Source of the DNA: Sperchopsis tessellata
Lineage: Eukaryota > Arthropoda > Insecta > Coleoptera > Hydrophilidae
DNA: 37,181 nt
Direction of reading: 5' to 3'
NCBI GenBank assembly: GCA_033557685.1
Contig: JAWQRN010000127.1
Coordinates: 1 to 37,181 of the forward strand
The notes beneath the pieces were generated by a model that was given only the letters and a program-made list of their open reading frames with translations, was not told the DNA's origin and searched no databases. Below are positions 12,601 to 25,000 of the stretch, piece after piece. The position numbers and the translations under genes are program-made. The first letter of the stretch is position 1; each line of letters starts with the position of its first letter.

Positions 12601-15533
12601 TTTCCGTTATATTCTTCAGGTTCAAGCGAACAAATTTATAAGTCTATATTTCAAAGTTAATACATTTCTTACCTTGAATGGCCACAAGAAGTTTGAGGCA
12701 TACTTGAATCTAGGGCCAACAGTGAACACTTCATGGATCAAATCTTCAGTACAGATGATACCAGATTGTCCTAGTTTATCTTCAATGAGCTGATTGCTTG
12801 TAATGGGTAGACGTTGTCCTTTGACTTTAGCGAAACCACGTTTGTATACAAGTTCCCTAACAGATTTCAAGTTAGGATATCCCCATGTAATGTAAGGCTC
12901 GCAAATTCTGAGCATGTTGATGGTTGCTTTGTTCAACTTCACGAAGACGCCATTGTTGATTTGACGCAGCCTGAAGAGTTGTAAAACTTTGCGCACTTTT
13001 GGTGCAACTTGGTTGATACTAAAAACAAAATGAACATTTTTAATAACAATTTTAATAATTAAATACTTTTTTAATAACATATGCCATTAACTCAAATAAC
13101 TATTGTTACATTAAATTCACAAACCTTTCTTTATTTTAGATTGGACATAAATAAATATTTATTAATTCCATAAATGCAAAACATAAAGAACATGTCAAAA
13201 ATAAATAACAGTACAAATAAAATTTTCTTTTGTATAAAATACAAAATTTAAGGAACCAACAAATATTTATGCATGTACATGAGATGAATAAGGACGACCA
13301 ATTAAGTATCTCATATTCAATAGAGGTAAAAATATTGTTAATTTACTTGTTATGTGAAGAGATGTTATACACTCATCACAAATAAACGAAGCAAAATTTT
13401 AATTTTGGACAGCATGGAAAATTATTAGCAATGATTACACTAATAATTTTGGAAAAGTCCCTCAAAGGAATTGTAATTTTTCGAGCAACAGTATTTAAAA
13501 AGGAAAATACAGCATAGTGATACATATTGCGATATGATTTATGGCCAAACATAAACATAATGGATTCTTAAAAGTCACCAACATCATTCCTTAATCTCTA
13601 ACAAAAAATCAGATTAAAAATCTTTGCTTTAGCGCCTCGGTAGCCGTGTAGGTTAAAGCGTTGGGGCTTCAATCTATGCGACTCCACGGTGGCTCGAGTT
13701 CGATTTCGAGTCTCCGCATATAATCGCAGGGACGAAAAATACAATTTATCAAACCTACAAAAAAATTAATGCTAGGCTAAATGGCATGTGCTGAGGCTAA
13801 TCAAAAATCTTTGCTCATTGCTCAACTAAAAAGAAGCCGTAAAAGTTTGCAATAAAAAGATTTTTTCTGCAAAGTTTAATGATAACTGAATCACTATCTG
13901 TTTTAGTCATTCATCAGTAAAAATGCTATGGCAAGCTGTAAAACTTGTTAGTTCAAAACAATTAGACCAAAAATTGATCACTTAGTGATGATTTTACATA
14001 CATCATACTTTGAAATTTTAGTCGAAGATTGAAAAGTTATGCTTAACGAAGATTTCGAATATAAACGCTTTACTAACTTCAGGAACATGGACAGAATATT
14101 TCTATATATAATTTCACCACAACAATAATATGTATGTAAGTGAAAGTGGTATTGTTCATCTTTATGCTGTGGGCAGCATTTTCCAGTGTAGGATTGTGGT
14201 GTTCATAACTTTCCCTGTTACTTGTGCATCTGCACCATGCAGATTTGTATGTCATTACAATGTTATGCCTGGGATTGAGGAAACAGAGTTTTAATTATTG
14301 TGATACGACCTTTAAAGGCAAAATTTCAGAAGAATGAGATAATACATGAGAAATTGTAAAGTGTCATGAAATAATTTCTTGAAATATAATCCTTTCTCTG
14401 ATACATTTAATTGGAATAATTTATACCAGGGTTTCACTTAAAAAAAAGGTATGGTTATAAGGCAACCACAATACTCAGGACAAGAAAACATCTTTAAAGA
14501 ATTTTAGTAACGTTTACTAAAACTATATTGCCTAAGAATATCATTCTAAGAAGTCCTATACGTTAATAAATTAAGACATTTCAATAAGCCGTCTAATAGC
14601 TCAGTGGCTAAGAACTAAGCGTGAGGTCTCTGGTTCCAGTACCAGAGACGGTAGGCTTTTTGTGATTAGGGAAAAGTTTTTGTAGTGCTCGTCTTCCAGG
14701 AGGGACGAATAACGGTGGGTCCCGTGTATTGTAGGTAAAATGATGACCACGTGCAAGTAAAAGAACCTAATTCCAGTTGGAACACTGGATGCGGTAAAAT
14801 TCTCAGGTGAGGGGGCTTAATCCCTGGCGTCTGTGATTAGCCATAGCAGCAGAAATAGGACGACGTTAAATAAACAAATAATCAACAATAGGCTAACGTA
14901 GCTAACAATCACAAAGAAAATAAGACATTTAAATTAAATCCAATAACAATATAAAATTTAGATATACAGATGTATACAAAAACAGTTGTACTTACCCTCT
15001 AATACGTACAACGAAGGCCAATTTAGATTCCCCAGGAATGTAAAAGTTTCCCCTGCTTTTTGCTTGTCTAACAAGTCTTATTTCATCGCGTTCCTTCAGT
15101 CTGTATTCTTTAACATATTGTTCAGCACGTTTGAAGATATTTTTCCTTTTACCGATATTCTCCTTCTTCTTTTTGATAGCATTTTGGATTTGTGCTACGC
15201 GGGTCGAATCACGTCTTTTCCTGTGTTTCAAGACAGATTCGGGGACTACGGGGAGCCCTTTCACCGTTTTCTGTTTTTTATCCCTAAAAATAGAAAATTT
15301 AGTAAAAGTCATATTATACAGATAATCAACCAATTGGTGAATGTAACCAAGAATGAATGTAAACATGGAGTTTTTACGAACTTTTTATAGCTTTAAGTAA
15401 AAAAGAAGAGTCTGGACAAATACTCTATAATATTATATGTAACTTACGGTTAAAATAAAAACCTTCAAAATATTACAAAACACAGATGATTGAAGAATTA
15501 TTTAACGAAATGTAATACTTACGTCGGTGCCAT
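9654..15533 (-). CDS. RpL7: 60S ribosomal protein L7 (uL30), four exons, complete
   Basis: A structural protein of the large cytosolic ribosomal subunit that binds rRNA. The exons, in transcription order, are 15533-15523 (MAPT start, 11 bp), 15283-14996, 13018-12673 and 9764-9654. All joins are GT-AG and the total is 756 bp, or 251 aa, close to other insect L7 proteins. The N-terminus is Lys/Arg-rich ([19 protein letters not shown]), as in eukaryotic uL30. The core contains [17 protein letters not shown] and [19 protein letters not shown], then [16 protein letters not shown]. The last exon gives [20 protein letters not shown] and ends INELLRRMI, the conserved L7 C-terminus. Intron 3 is 2.9 kb and holds transposon fragments; intron 2 holds two SINEs. 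The start is supported by a 17-base leader beginning in a polypyrimidine tract. It is divergent from Urb2. Confidence 0.96.
9765..10955. other. RpL7 intron 3, left part: no feature
   Basis: AT-rich intron DNA next to the acceptor of the last L7 exon (polypyrimidine tract and AG at 9765-9780, minus strand). Short ORFs here show no family features. Confidence 0.5.
10956..11248 (+). mobile_element. mariner/IS630-type transposase fragment
   Basis: Around 11075-11185 the plus strand reads [20 protein letters not shown] and continues to [11 protein letters not shown]. This is the block that follows the first catalytic Asp in one insect mariner group (normally FSDEAHF.LNG.VNKQN...W..ENP....ERP.H). 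The preceding Asp region (RKLVFHD, about 11050) is in another frame and disrupted. No inverted repeats were found, so this is an isolated relic in RpL7 intron 3. It is less complete than the related element at 17764-19003. Confidence 0.65.
11249..11664. other. RpL7 intron 3, middle part: no feature
   Basis: Nothing recognisable beyond low-complexity A-rich DNA. Confidence 0.5.
11665..12375 (-). mobile_element. LINE fragment (RTE-like group), end of the reverse transcriptase ORF
   Basis: On the minus strand 12151-11970 reads a frame with [19 protein letters not shown], then RNEDIR, then [18 protein letters not shown]. This is the characteristic C-terminal region of arthropod LINE reverse transcriptases (R..L.EDIR......I...I...QL.WYGHV.RM). 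Upstream, at about 12370-12190 and frame-shifted, [19 protein letters not shown] matches the preceding RT part. The element is truncated at both ends and carries stops. It lies in RpL7 intron 3, in the same orientation as the host gene. Confidence 0.75.
13629..13802 (+). mobile_element. tRNA-derived SINE with perfect 13-bp target-site duplication
   Basis: The 174-bp insert is flanked by exact copies of aaaaatctttgct at 13616-13628 and 13803-13815. Its head (from 13631, agcgcctcggtagccgtgta) resembles a tRNA 5' half with a box-A-like tagccgtgtag. About 50 bp on lies a box-B-like cgagttcgatttcgag (13694-13709). These are internal RNA polymerase III promoter elements. It has no coding potential. 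It lies in RpL7 intron 2, antisense to the gene. The intact duplication suggests a fairly recent insertion. Confidence 0.85.
13820..14571. other. RpL7 intron 2 between the two SINEs
   Basis: AT-rich intron DNA. A patch at about 14158-14285 is less AT-rich than its surroundings and has two small perfect hairpins (atgctg/cagcat at 14164-14179; atctgca/tgcagat at 14228-14244). No snoRNA box set could be confirmed. Confidence 0.4.
14582..14920 (+). mobile_element. Second tRNA-derived SINE family, about 340 bp, with 10-bp target-site duplication
   Basis: It is flanked by identical taagacattt copies at 14572-14581 and 14921-14930. The head contains a consensus box A (tagctcagtgg, 14597-14607) and a degenerate box B (ggttccagtacc, 14632-14643), spaced as in tRNA genes. 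The body is unrelated to the SINE at 13629. It ends in a taaataaacaaataa tail, similar to the tail of the LINE at 22741-24540, as expected if such a LINE mobilises it. It lies in RpL7 intron 2. Confidence 0.82.
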
Positions 15534-16024
15534 TATCCACTGAAAAAGAGTTTTGTTTTGTTGGTATAGCTTGAAACCAAATTATTTTCAGTTGCACCAA
15601 CATTAAGGCTAAATTATCATATTCAAATAGTTACATTTATATAAATATTTTAAATGTGTTACTGTAGTTTAAATAAAAATAATATAATACGTGATTATTT
15701 TATTATTATAATTAAAATATAATTGTAAAATTAATTTAAATTTGCGTTTTTAAATTTATATAATTCAAATCGGCTGTTGGCGATACTGTCAAAAAATTGC
15801 CTCAGATCTGTCAAAATCGGCGAATGTTTATGTTGCGCACGTGTTTTTATCAATATTTGATACATTTTATAACTGCTGTATAATTTAGTAGAATAATTGC
15901 TACAAGTTATAGAATATTACATATGTAATTGATTTTGATACTTAAGTAATTCAAAAATCATTTTGTATTCGATTGAAAATTTAATTTATTGCTAGGTTAA
16001 GTGCAATTGTGAATCTTTAAAAAA
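15534..16024. promoter_or_regulatory. Shared divergent promoter region of RpL7 (-) and Urb2 (+), with TOP/TCT initiator
   Basis: Only 491 bp separate the two start codons. On the minus strand, 15550-15542 reads CTCTTTTTC just before the RpL7 ATG. This fits the polypyrimidine TCT initiator and 5' terminal oligopyrimidine tract of metazoan ribosomal protein genes, with C+1 near 15548. No TATA box was assigned. The Urb2 leader precedes 16025, but its transcription start is not evident. Confidence 0.65.
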
Positions 16025-19000
16025 ATGGATTTAAATGAGGGTTTGTATTATTAATGATATAACACAAAGTTGCATGTCTTCAGTAAAATTTATTCTTCAC
16101 CAATATTATTGAGCTATATTCATGTATATGATAATATTATTTTTTATTTATTGTTACAGACCTAAAAAGTATCGTAAACAGCAATACTGTAAATAACGAA
16201 ACTTTGAAGAAACTCACAGACACTGTTAAAAAGCAACCACTAATCGTAGAAAAGTCCTTCAATGACATATTTACTTATATTCAGTTGGTCGATAATATTA
16301 AGTACAAAAAGGAATATGAAGATTTGCTAATTGCAATTTTTGAAGTTTTTTCAAAATTACAAAGAGTTCAGAATTTAATAGCCAAAATTATTCCAGCCAT
16401 AAAATCAGTTTTAGAGGAAAACCCAAAAACTAAACCGGATATTCATAACGTGTTGCCAAACGCTGTGTTACAATATTTTACTCAATGCATTACTCCTATG
16501 GCGAGTTGGCAAGTTATCAACTTAATGAAAACTCTTTTGTTTCATCTGGAGGCTGTTATATCTGATGATATTTTAAATGTAGGAGAAGGTAAGTTGGAAG
16601 ATACAATTTTAATTCAAAATGGCAGGGAGAAAGTTTTTAGCCAAATATTTTAAATTGTATTGTAGTTCAAACATTTTTGCCTATTTATACCAATATATAC
16701 CTTAATATACATTCGATCTTAATGAAGTTTGAAATTTAGCAATAAACGATAAGTGTATCTATTTCATCAAAAACAGTTCTGTATGCTTCATGTTGATTCA
16801 TGAGTATGAATGGATAAACCGAACTTAAGAGGCACTGTTTGTATTTTGCAAACTTTCCTAAAATATCAATATCAATATTTATAAAAAATTATACCATATA
16901 TTTCCTACTCTTCATTGCTATTCGACTTAACGTTTATTTTTTATGTTTTTTTTAGATAATGGTAAAGTTTTCTATATAGAATATGTCTCAGCATTGTTCT
17001 GTCAATTGTTATCCAGTGTAAGAATGGCCGAACATACAATATCAACATTAGTGTTGACTAAAGTTGTAAAAATTATAGAAGATATTAAGCAAGTTTTAGG
17101 GAAATTTGGTTCATATTTAGTGAAGATGGAACATGTAAGTAACTTCTACTTGAAATTACTTCTACTTATATTGTTTATTTTTTTTAATAATAACGTATTT
17201 GTTTTAGAATCCGTTCTTAATGGGATCCTTTTTAAATCTTGCTTACACTTGGGCAGAATTGTATATAGTTTTAGCATATTATTCTCTTGAAAACGAAGTA
17301 CCTATAAAATTGACCGTTGATAATGATTATTCAGCGTGCAATATTACCTATTTGCATTCCTACTTAACTAAATCACAATGGAGTCTTATTTCCCAAAGAA
17401 TTGCCAACTTTGGAGAAAAACCCTGCAAACATTTAATGGTGAGAATTTTGCATTGTCTATATTTTTAAGAACCCATCCTTTTTGTGGCGTATCCACGGTT
17501 TTAGTTCTGGGTGATTTCCAAATTTGAAGCTAATTTTTTACTAAGAAATTTATTTTCACTATCAATGAGCGAGCGTAAAGATACCAAAAGAAAAATTCTG
17601 TTAACATTTACCCTGCCCCTAATGTCAATTATATATAGTTTCGAAGGTTGAAATATGCTATTTATTTGGTTTTAATACTTATGGTATTTTAGCTTTGCTG
17701 GTGTGTATGTCAAGGCTCAAAACTGGGCCATTTACATTATTCTGTATGTATGTGATCTGAATAAAGGATGTCCCAACAAGAGCGGAAAATTTAAATTTGG
17801 GGCCATTTTTGCTGTTGTGCTTTGACAGTCAAACCATTATGACAGTTCGATGGTAGACAGTCCGCCATGATTAAAAATGGATCGCTATTCGACACAACAA
17901 CGTATTCAAATTGTAAAACATTATTTCAAAAATGGTGAAAGTTTGATTGCCACGATTCGCAAATTGCATCCAATTTTTGGTAATTAAAATGTTCCAAGTG
18001 CATCAACTGTGAAGAGAATAATTGAAAAATTCGAGGATTACTAATGTCAGACCATCAACTCGTGTTCGTCCAGGTTGTTCAGCAAAAAATATCACGGCTA
18101 TTCGCCAGAATGTGGTTGATAGTCCGGGATCATCCATTCGGCATCATGCTCAAGAATTTAACATTTCAAGAAGCAAAATTCTCACGAACGATTTGCATCT
18201 TCAGGCCTACAAAATCCAACTGACTCAACAACTCAAGCCTATAGACCATACACAGCGAAGAGAGTTCGTCAATTGGTTTATTGAACAACAACAACTAGTG
18301 AACGGTAAGTTTTCTAACAAAATCATCTTCAGCGAATAGGCCCATTTTCATGTTGATGGCTTCGTAAACAAGCAAAATTGCCACATTTTTAGTAACGAAA
18401 ACATACATGTGTTTCATGAGAAGGAAATGTATCCCAAACATGTCACTGTTTGTTGTGGATTTTGGGCTGAGGCATCATGGGAATATATTTCTTCGAAGAC
18501 TCTGCCGGGAATGCACATTCAATGGCGAACGGTATCGGAGCATGATAACCCAGTTTTTTCTACCTTAAGTGAATGGTATGGATCTCGAAGACATGTTGTT
18601 CCAACAGGACGGTGCCGCTTGCCACACATAACGTGAAACAATGGCATTATTGCATGAGACATTCCCTGGTCATGTAATCTCCTGTTTGGGTGATTAGAAT
18701 TGGCCACCTAGATCGTGCATAACGCCTTTGGACTTCTTTCTCTGGGGCTTATTGAAGTCAAAAGTTTATGTCAACAAGCCCAAGACCACCCAAACCTTGA
18801 AGGAGGAGATTAGAAGCTGTATCACTGAAATCCGGCCTAAGTTATGTCAAACCATGATGGGCCAAGGAGGGCATTTATCAGATATGTTGTTACATACATA
18901 ATTCTCACATGTCTACTTTATGATTAATTCAAAATTTAGGTATTTTCTCAAAAAAACTGTGTTTTATTTCAAATTTAAATTTTCCGCTCTTGTTGGGGCA

Positions 19001-22000
19001 TCTTAACATTACTACTGATTATTTATATCTCTGTCTTTTCTGAATGATTTCTTGAAATGATGAAAGAGATAGTATATTAATACACCATAAAAGGTATATT
19101 TGAAGATAGTGCCATTGAAGAATACATGTAGCACTGGATATGATGAGGTACCAACCAAGCAATTGAAATGTGTCTTTAACAGCATCAGTCCAATTCTACA
19201 TTTAATTAATGTAAGTATGCTGCATGGTGTTCTTCCTGGAGATCTCAAGACACCAATCGTAAAACTATTATATAAGAAGGGTGATAGAAAAAAAGCTGAA
19301 AACTATAGACCTATAGCTCTGTTATCAAACAAAATATTTGAGAAGATTCTATTTGATAGGCTCTACGACTTCTTTAAGGCACTTGGTTTATTTACTACAC
19401 AGCAGAAATACGGAGCGTGCTGTATTCCAAATAATTTGGGAGATTCTGGATTCATCTGAGATATATGTGGATCTCTGTAAGGCCTTTGATAGTCTGAGTT
19501 TTGAAGTGATGCTGCAGAAACTTGAGGTATACAGTGTGAGGGGCATTCCATTGAAATTGTTCCGATTCCGTGCACTATGGTGGAGGATTGCATCTCTGAT
19601 TGGCGATGTGTACAGCGAGGGGTTCCGCAGGGATCAGTATTGGGACGATTACTTTTTGTCATTTATATGAATGACTTGCCTGAAGCGGTTGGCATCCCGA
19701 TTGTTCTTTATGCGGATGACACATGTCTTGTGTAGTGCCGGTACTGCAGAGCTTAGGAAACTAAAATGGTGCGAGCCTTGGAAACAATGGTTCAGTGCAA
19801 ACTACCTGAAATTGAACGTGAGTAAAACAGAACTCCTAAGTTATACGACCAGCCAGCAACAATCCTCAATTTCGGTTGAGAGCGAGGGGGGTGCAGCTGG
19901 CGTCTGGGGGATATGTGACATTTTTGGGTATTTTTCTGGACAGTAACTTGAACTGTAAGACCCACATTGGGTATCTATCCCCAAGGATTGCAAGATTGTC
20001 TTTTCTGCGGTATTCTATCCGATCTTTAGCGGGACTTGGTGCTGCCTTAATGGCCTACTATGGATATGTGTACTCCATAATGAAGTATGGAATCATATTT
20101 TGGGGAGATTCCGTTGATTTCCAGCGCGCTTTCATACTGCAGAAGAGTTGTATACGAGCTCTTTTTGGCCTGTGACACATTGAGACATGCAGGAGCCGCT
20201 TCAGAGACAATGGCATTCTCACCCTTCCATCTATATACATCTGGGAGTGTGTACTCTTTCTGAGGAAGTACTGCACTTTTTTTTGTGGGATATGAGAGAA
20301 GTCATCAGCATAATACTCGACACAGGGTGCTATTGTGTCCACCACAAAGAACACTCACCATGGTACAGAGAAATGTAACCAACTTAGTGATCAGAGTGTA
20401 TAACAACTTGCCTGGCAACATGAAGGACTTGCCTGATCGGCAACTGAGAACATCACTAAAAGTTTTTTTAATAGAACATGCATTCTATTCGCTAAGTGAA
20501 TTTTATGATTGTATTGTTTGTTAATCATGTTTTATTTTGACGTATTCTACACATTTTGTTGTGTTTTGGAATTAATAAAGAATCTATTATTTTATTTATA
20601 CATATTCTGTTTTAGGAAAAATTGTTCGTGCAGAAAATAAGAGCAATGACAATATTTCAAACAGAAGTCAATGATGAAATAATAAACGCCGTTGTTAAAA
20701 GTATTCCAGTTTTAGAAGAAAATTTCGAAGAAGTAATTTTGAATCCATACATGATCAAAAAATTTGTACCGAAAATGCCTACTTCAGACTTAATAGATTT
20801 AGCAGGAATAGTGTTACAAAATGTTGTAGATACAAAAAATACAGGTGGTCTTAAAGTACTTTGCTTAAATGAAAGTGATATACTTACTAGAGCATTAGCT
20901 TATGTAGTCTTATCGAAATTAAATAAAGCTTTTAAAAAGCAAAAAAGGAAATTAGATGCAAATAAACTGAATTTAAGTAGCTCAAAAATTTTCAAACATA
21001 TACCAGGAAATGAATTTGTTAATAATATTAATAATTTCGAAGAACCATATAAAGTTATTTTGGAGACTTTGGTAAACGAAATGCAAAGTCAAGAAAAAAG
21101 TTGCAATGAACTCCAGGCTAACAATGTGGAGAGCTATCTAAATGTTTTAACTACTTTGCCAGTAGTATATTTTCCAAAACATATAAGTTCAACAATATTC
21201 GTTTACTTATGTGGGTTATTATCTGATTTTAATAAAATTCAAGGATCACACCAAAATTTGAAAAATACTATAGAAAAGATTTTGTTAGGTACGTTTTAAT
21301 ATTTTGTGAAGTATTGTTATAATTATTGTTAATGTTTTATTTTTTTTTAGGTATTCTTCAACATGGAAAAGTCAACCTATCTTCTATAAGTCTTGATGTT
21401 TTAAACAAGTTTGTCGTTGATAATTTTGTCAATTACAAGTTAGCTTTCGAGCATATTTTGAGCCAGTTTTTGAAAAATGAAGACATTTCAGCATTGAAAC
21501 AAGATGTAGATTTTCTAATTAGAAATTTAACGAATGAAAAGTATCTACAATGCTCTATAATGGTTCTAAATTCTTTAAATAAGGTAAATGTTTGTATTTC
21601 CAAAATTAACAGTTTTTCAAGAGAAACAAAAAGTTTTAAAATACATAGACGTAAAAAAGAAAGTTTTTCTTTCCATTGACTATAATGGAAATAAACTGAC
21701 TGTTAGGTGAATGTTGAAAATTGGAAATATTTTATCTCCCTGGCATATATATTGCTGACTACGTAATTAACAGAGTTGCATCTGTCATTATATTAATAGT
21801 AGAATGCACTGCAAACGCCATTTCAAACCGCGGTCGATTGATACGTACGTTTCGCGGAATACCACGTACGAATGGATCAATCGACCGTGGTAGGAAATGA
21901 CTTTTGCAGTGCATTCTGCTATTAATATAATGACAGATGCAACTCTGTTAATTACGTAGTCCACAATATATGTGCTAGGGAGATAAATCATAATTTACAT

Positions 22001-25000
22001 TGACTGTTAGGTGTTTTTTGCACTTTGTAGATGATTGTTTTTGTAACATATTTACTTTCTCCCAAAAACTGTAGTTATGTGATTTTGAAATTATCAAAAT
22101 GTAATGAAAAATTGATATGATAAATAAAAAATAAATATTGATGATGCATATTTTTCAGTTTAAGAAGATAAAATCAGTTACTAGTGACGAAAAAAATGCT
22201 TTGAATGAATTTAGAGTTACGATATGTGATAATATTATAAATATTATAATAGAAGAAAATAAGTTCGTACCAGAAATACTTGAACCCTATGCTGTTGTAC
22301 TCAAGTACGCTTTAAATGCAGACTCAAATGAAAAATCAAATAAGTTGATCAAAAATTTGCAAAAATATATTGATCTCGCGGTAAGTATTTTTCAATCGCG
22401 AAAATTATATTTGATAAAATTCTCACAAAAGAATAACTCGTAAGACCAATTATAATTTGTTTTAGATGCAAGTGAACTCTGGTAACAAAGGAAAAATATT
22501 ACTTTTTAAAGAACTTTTATCAAATAAAACTAAAATAGATTTAGTTACGGATGAAGCTATAATAAATATATGGAAGAATTGTTTCGCATTACATCTGCCC
22601 GAAGATATGTTTGAAGAATATGCCAAGCTAGTTACTCTTATTTTTGAACATGTATCTAACGAGAATTTTTCATTAATTACAAGTGATATACTCAACTCAT
22701 TAGTAAGTACATACATTATAAAAAAAATACCCGAATAATACTCGATACCTGAATGAATATATGCAGCTCAGGCGCCAAATCAAAACGGTCCTAAAAATTG
22801 CCTATAGGGAACATATCCGCACTTCAGAAGAATCAATCAAAAACAACCCGAAAAACTTTTGGAGATATGTAAACCAACATAAACAAAGAGGCTCAATACC
22901 TTCCACTATGACCTTCAATGATTTCACCTCAACCCATCCTCAAGGTACAGTTGATAACTTTACTCACTTCTTCAAAAGCGTCTATACATCCTTCACTGGC
23001 AACTATCCCACCACCCTCCCTTGTAATGTCAACGACACTGCTTATATAATATATCACATGAAGAGTATACTTAGAGGTCTTAATAAAACTAAGCCTGTAT
23101 TTTCTTCAGGCACAAACATGATACCCGGTTTTCTGGTTAAAGACTGCAGGCATAGACTTGTGAATCTACTTAGCATGTTATTTAACCCCTTCCTAAAAAC
23201 AAATACTTTTCCTGATGTTTGAAAACTTTCCTACATAATCCCCATCTTCTAATCAAGTAATAGCTCAAATGTCAAAATCAATGAATCATCACTGTATGAA
23301 TCTATATATGCTCACTGCAAAAGCTATATCTCCATACATCAACATGGGTTCATGCAATGAATGCTCCTTCACAGAGTTCGTCTCATCAACAATTGATAAT
23401 CAGAGCCAAGTAGACGTTATACTGACTTTGCCAAAGCATTCGATCGCATTGATCACAAGGTTATCATCATGAAATTGCAAGCTTTTGGTTTTTCTGACCC
23501 TTTAACAAAATTCTTCTCCTCGACCTTTCTGACCGAAGGTTATTTGTACATCACCTTCGCTATTCTTCTGAAATATTTATTGCTTCATCTGGTGTTCCTC
23601 TGGGATCTATCTTAGACCCACTATTGTTCTTGCTATTCGTAAATGATATTCCTAAATCCCTCCATAACCCCAAGCTGCTATTTGCCGATGACCTCAAACT
23701 ATATGCCCGAATTAATGATCTCCACGATTGCATCTCCCTTCAGTCTGATCTTGAGAGACTCCACAACTGGTGTAACTCTAATAAACTGTACTTGAACATT
23801 AAGAAGTGCAAAGCGATGACTTATACCAGAAAACAAACCCCCATTATCTTTTCATGTAAAATATCTGATTTCTAACTAGCTCACTGTGAAACCATTACTG
23901 ATCTTGTCATCAAATTTGATAGCCATCTCTCCTTTAACTACCATATTTGTGAAATCACTTCTTCTGCCTATCGAATGCTTGGCTTCGTCATAAGATCGTT
24001 AAACAGATTTTTCCGATTCCGACGTATTTAAGGTTTTGTACTATGCATTTGTACGTTCCAAGTTGGAATACTGCTGCACAATCTGGAACCCCTTTTACAT
24101 GAAATACAACATACTTATTGAAAGAATTCAGAGAAAATTCCTCAAGTATCTATTCTTTCACAAATTCCACATATACCTAGAGCAAGGATATCCCAATGGA
24201 ATACTCCTTGAAACTCTCCACATGACCTCTTTAAATGGCCATCGGAAAATAATTGTTTTACCTCCCCCATGCCCGAACTAAAGTCCTGATTTATTCTCCA
24301 ATATTTAGGATGTGCTCAATACTCCACAGCGTTGATGAGCATGTAGATATGTACCATCTCTCCCTAAGACAACTTGGGTTCTCATTGTGAAACAAGTATC
24401 TATAGTCCTACCTTAGTATTATTTCATTTTTACTGTCTGTATTACAGTTAAATGTATATTTCTACCATGTAACTTATATGTAATAAGCTTATTCTATAAA
24501 TAGACCACTGTCTGTAGAGTAGTAGATTAAATAAATAAATTATTTTTGCAAGGCTCCATTATATAGTGGGCACAAGCAGAGCACGGTCCGTACTTGAGTC
24601 TAGAATGGGTGTTTAACAGGTTGAATGCCGATCATTCCGATCGGAGTGCATCGGCTTCTTTCAGTAGCCCGATCACTTCGATCGGAGTGGTGGTTGTGTT
24701 ACAATTCCTTGCTGTAGTATTTCATTAGTGTTGGCTATGAATTGTATTTCTGCTTGCGGTTTCGTCGAAAAGGCTTTGTTTTAACACGTGCATTTGTTGG
24801 TTTTACATTTTTTTTTTCAGTGTGGTTATAATTTGAGGTTTAAAAATAGACAATAAAGCAGAACCTTCTGGCGTTAATAAAAGACATTCTATTGAAGAAA
24901 TAGATATTATTTATAAAAAAAAGAAGTTAACTGATGATGAGTTATTACGGACTTAAGAGAATAACAGCAATGGTGATGAATTTACTCCTGATTTGGACGA

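Noticed and set aside
14597..14643. Possible tRNA gene
   Set aside because: Boxes A and B are present, but it lacks a foldable acceptor stem and is bounded by a target-site duplication with a 340-bp body, so it is a SINE head.
14986..15390. 134-codon plus-strand ORF
   Set aside because: It is the antisense shadow of RpL7 exon 2.
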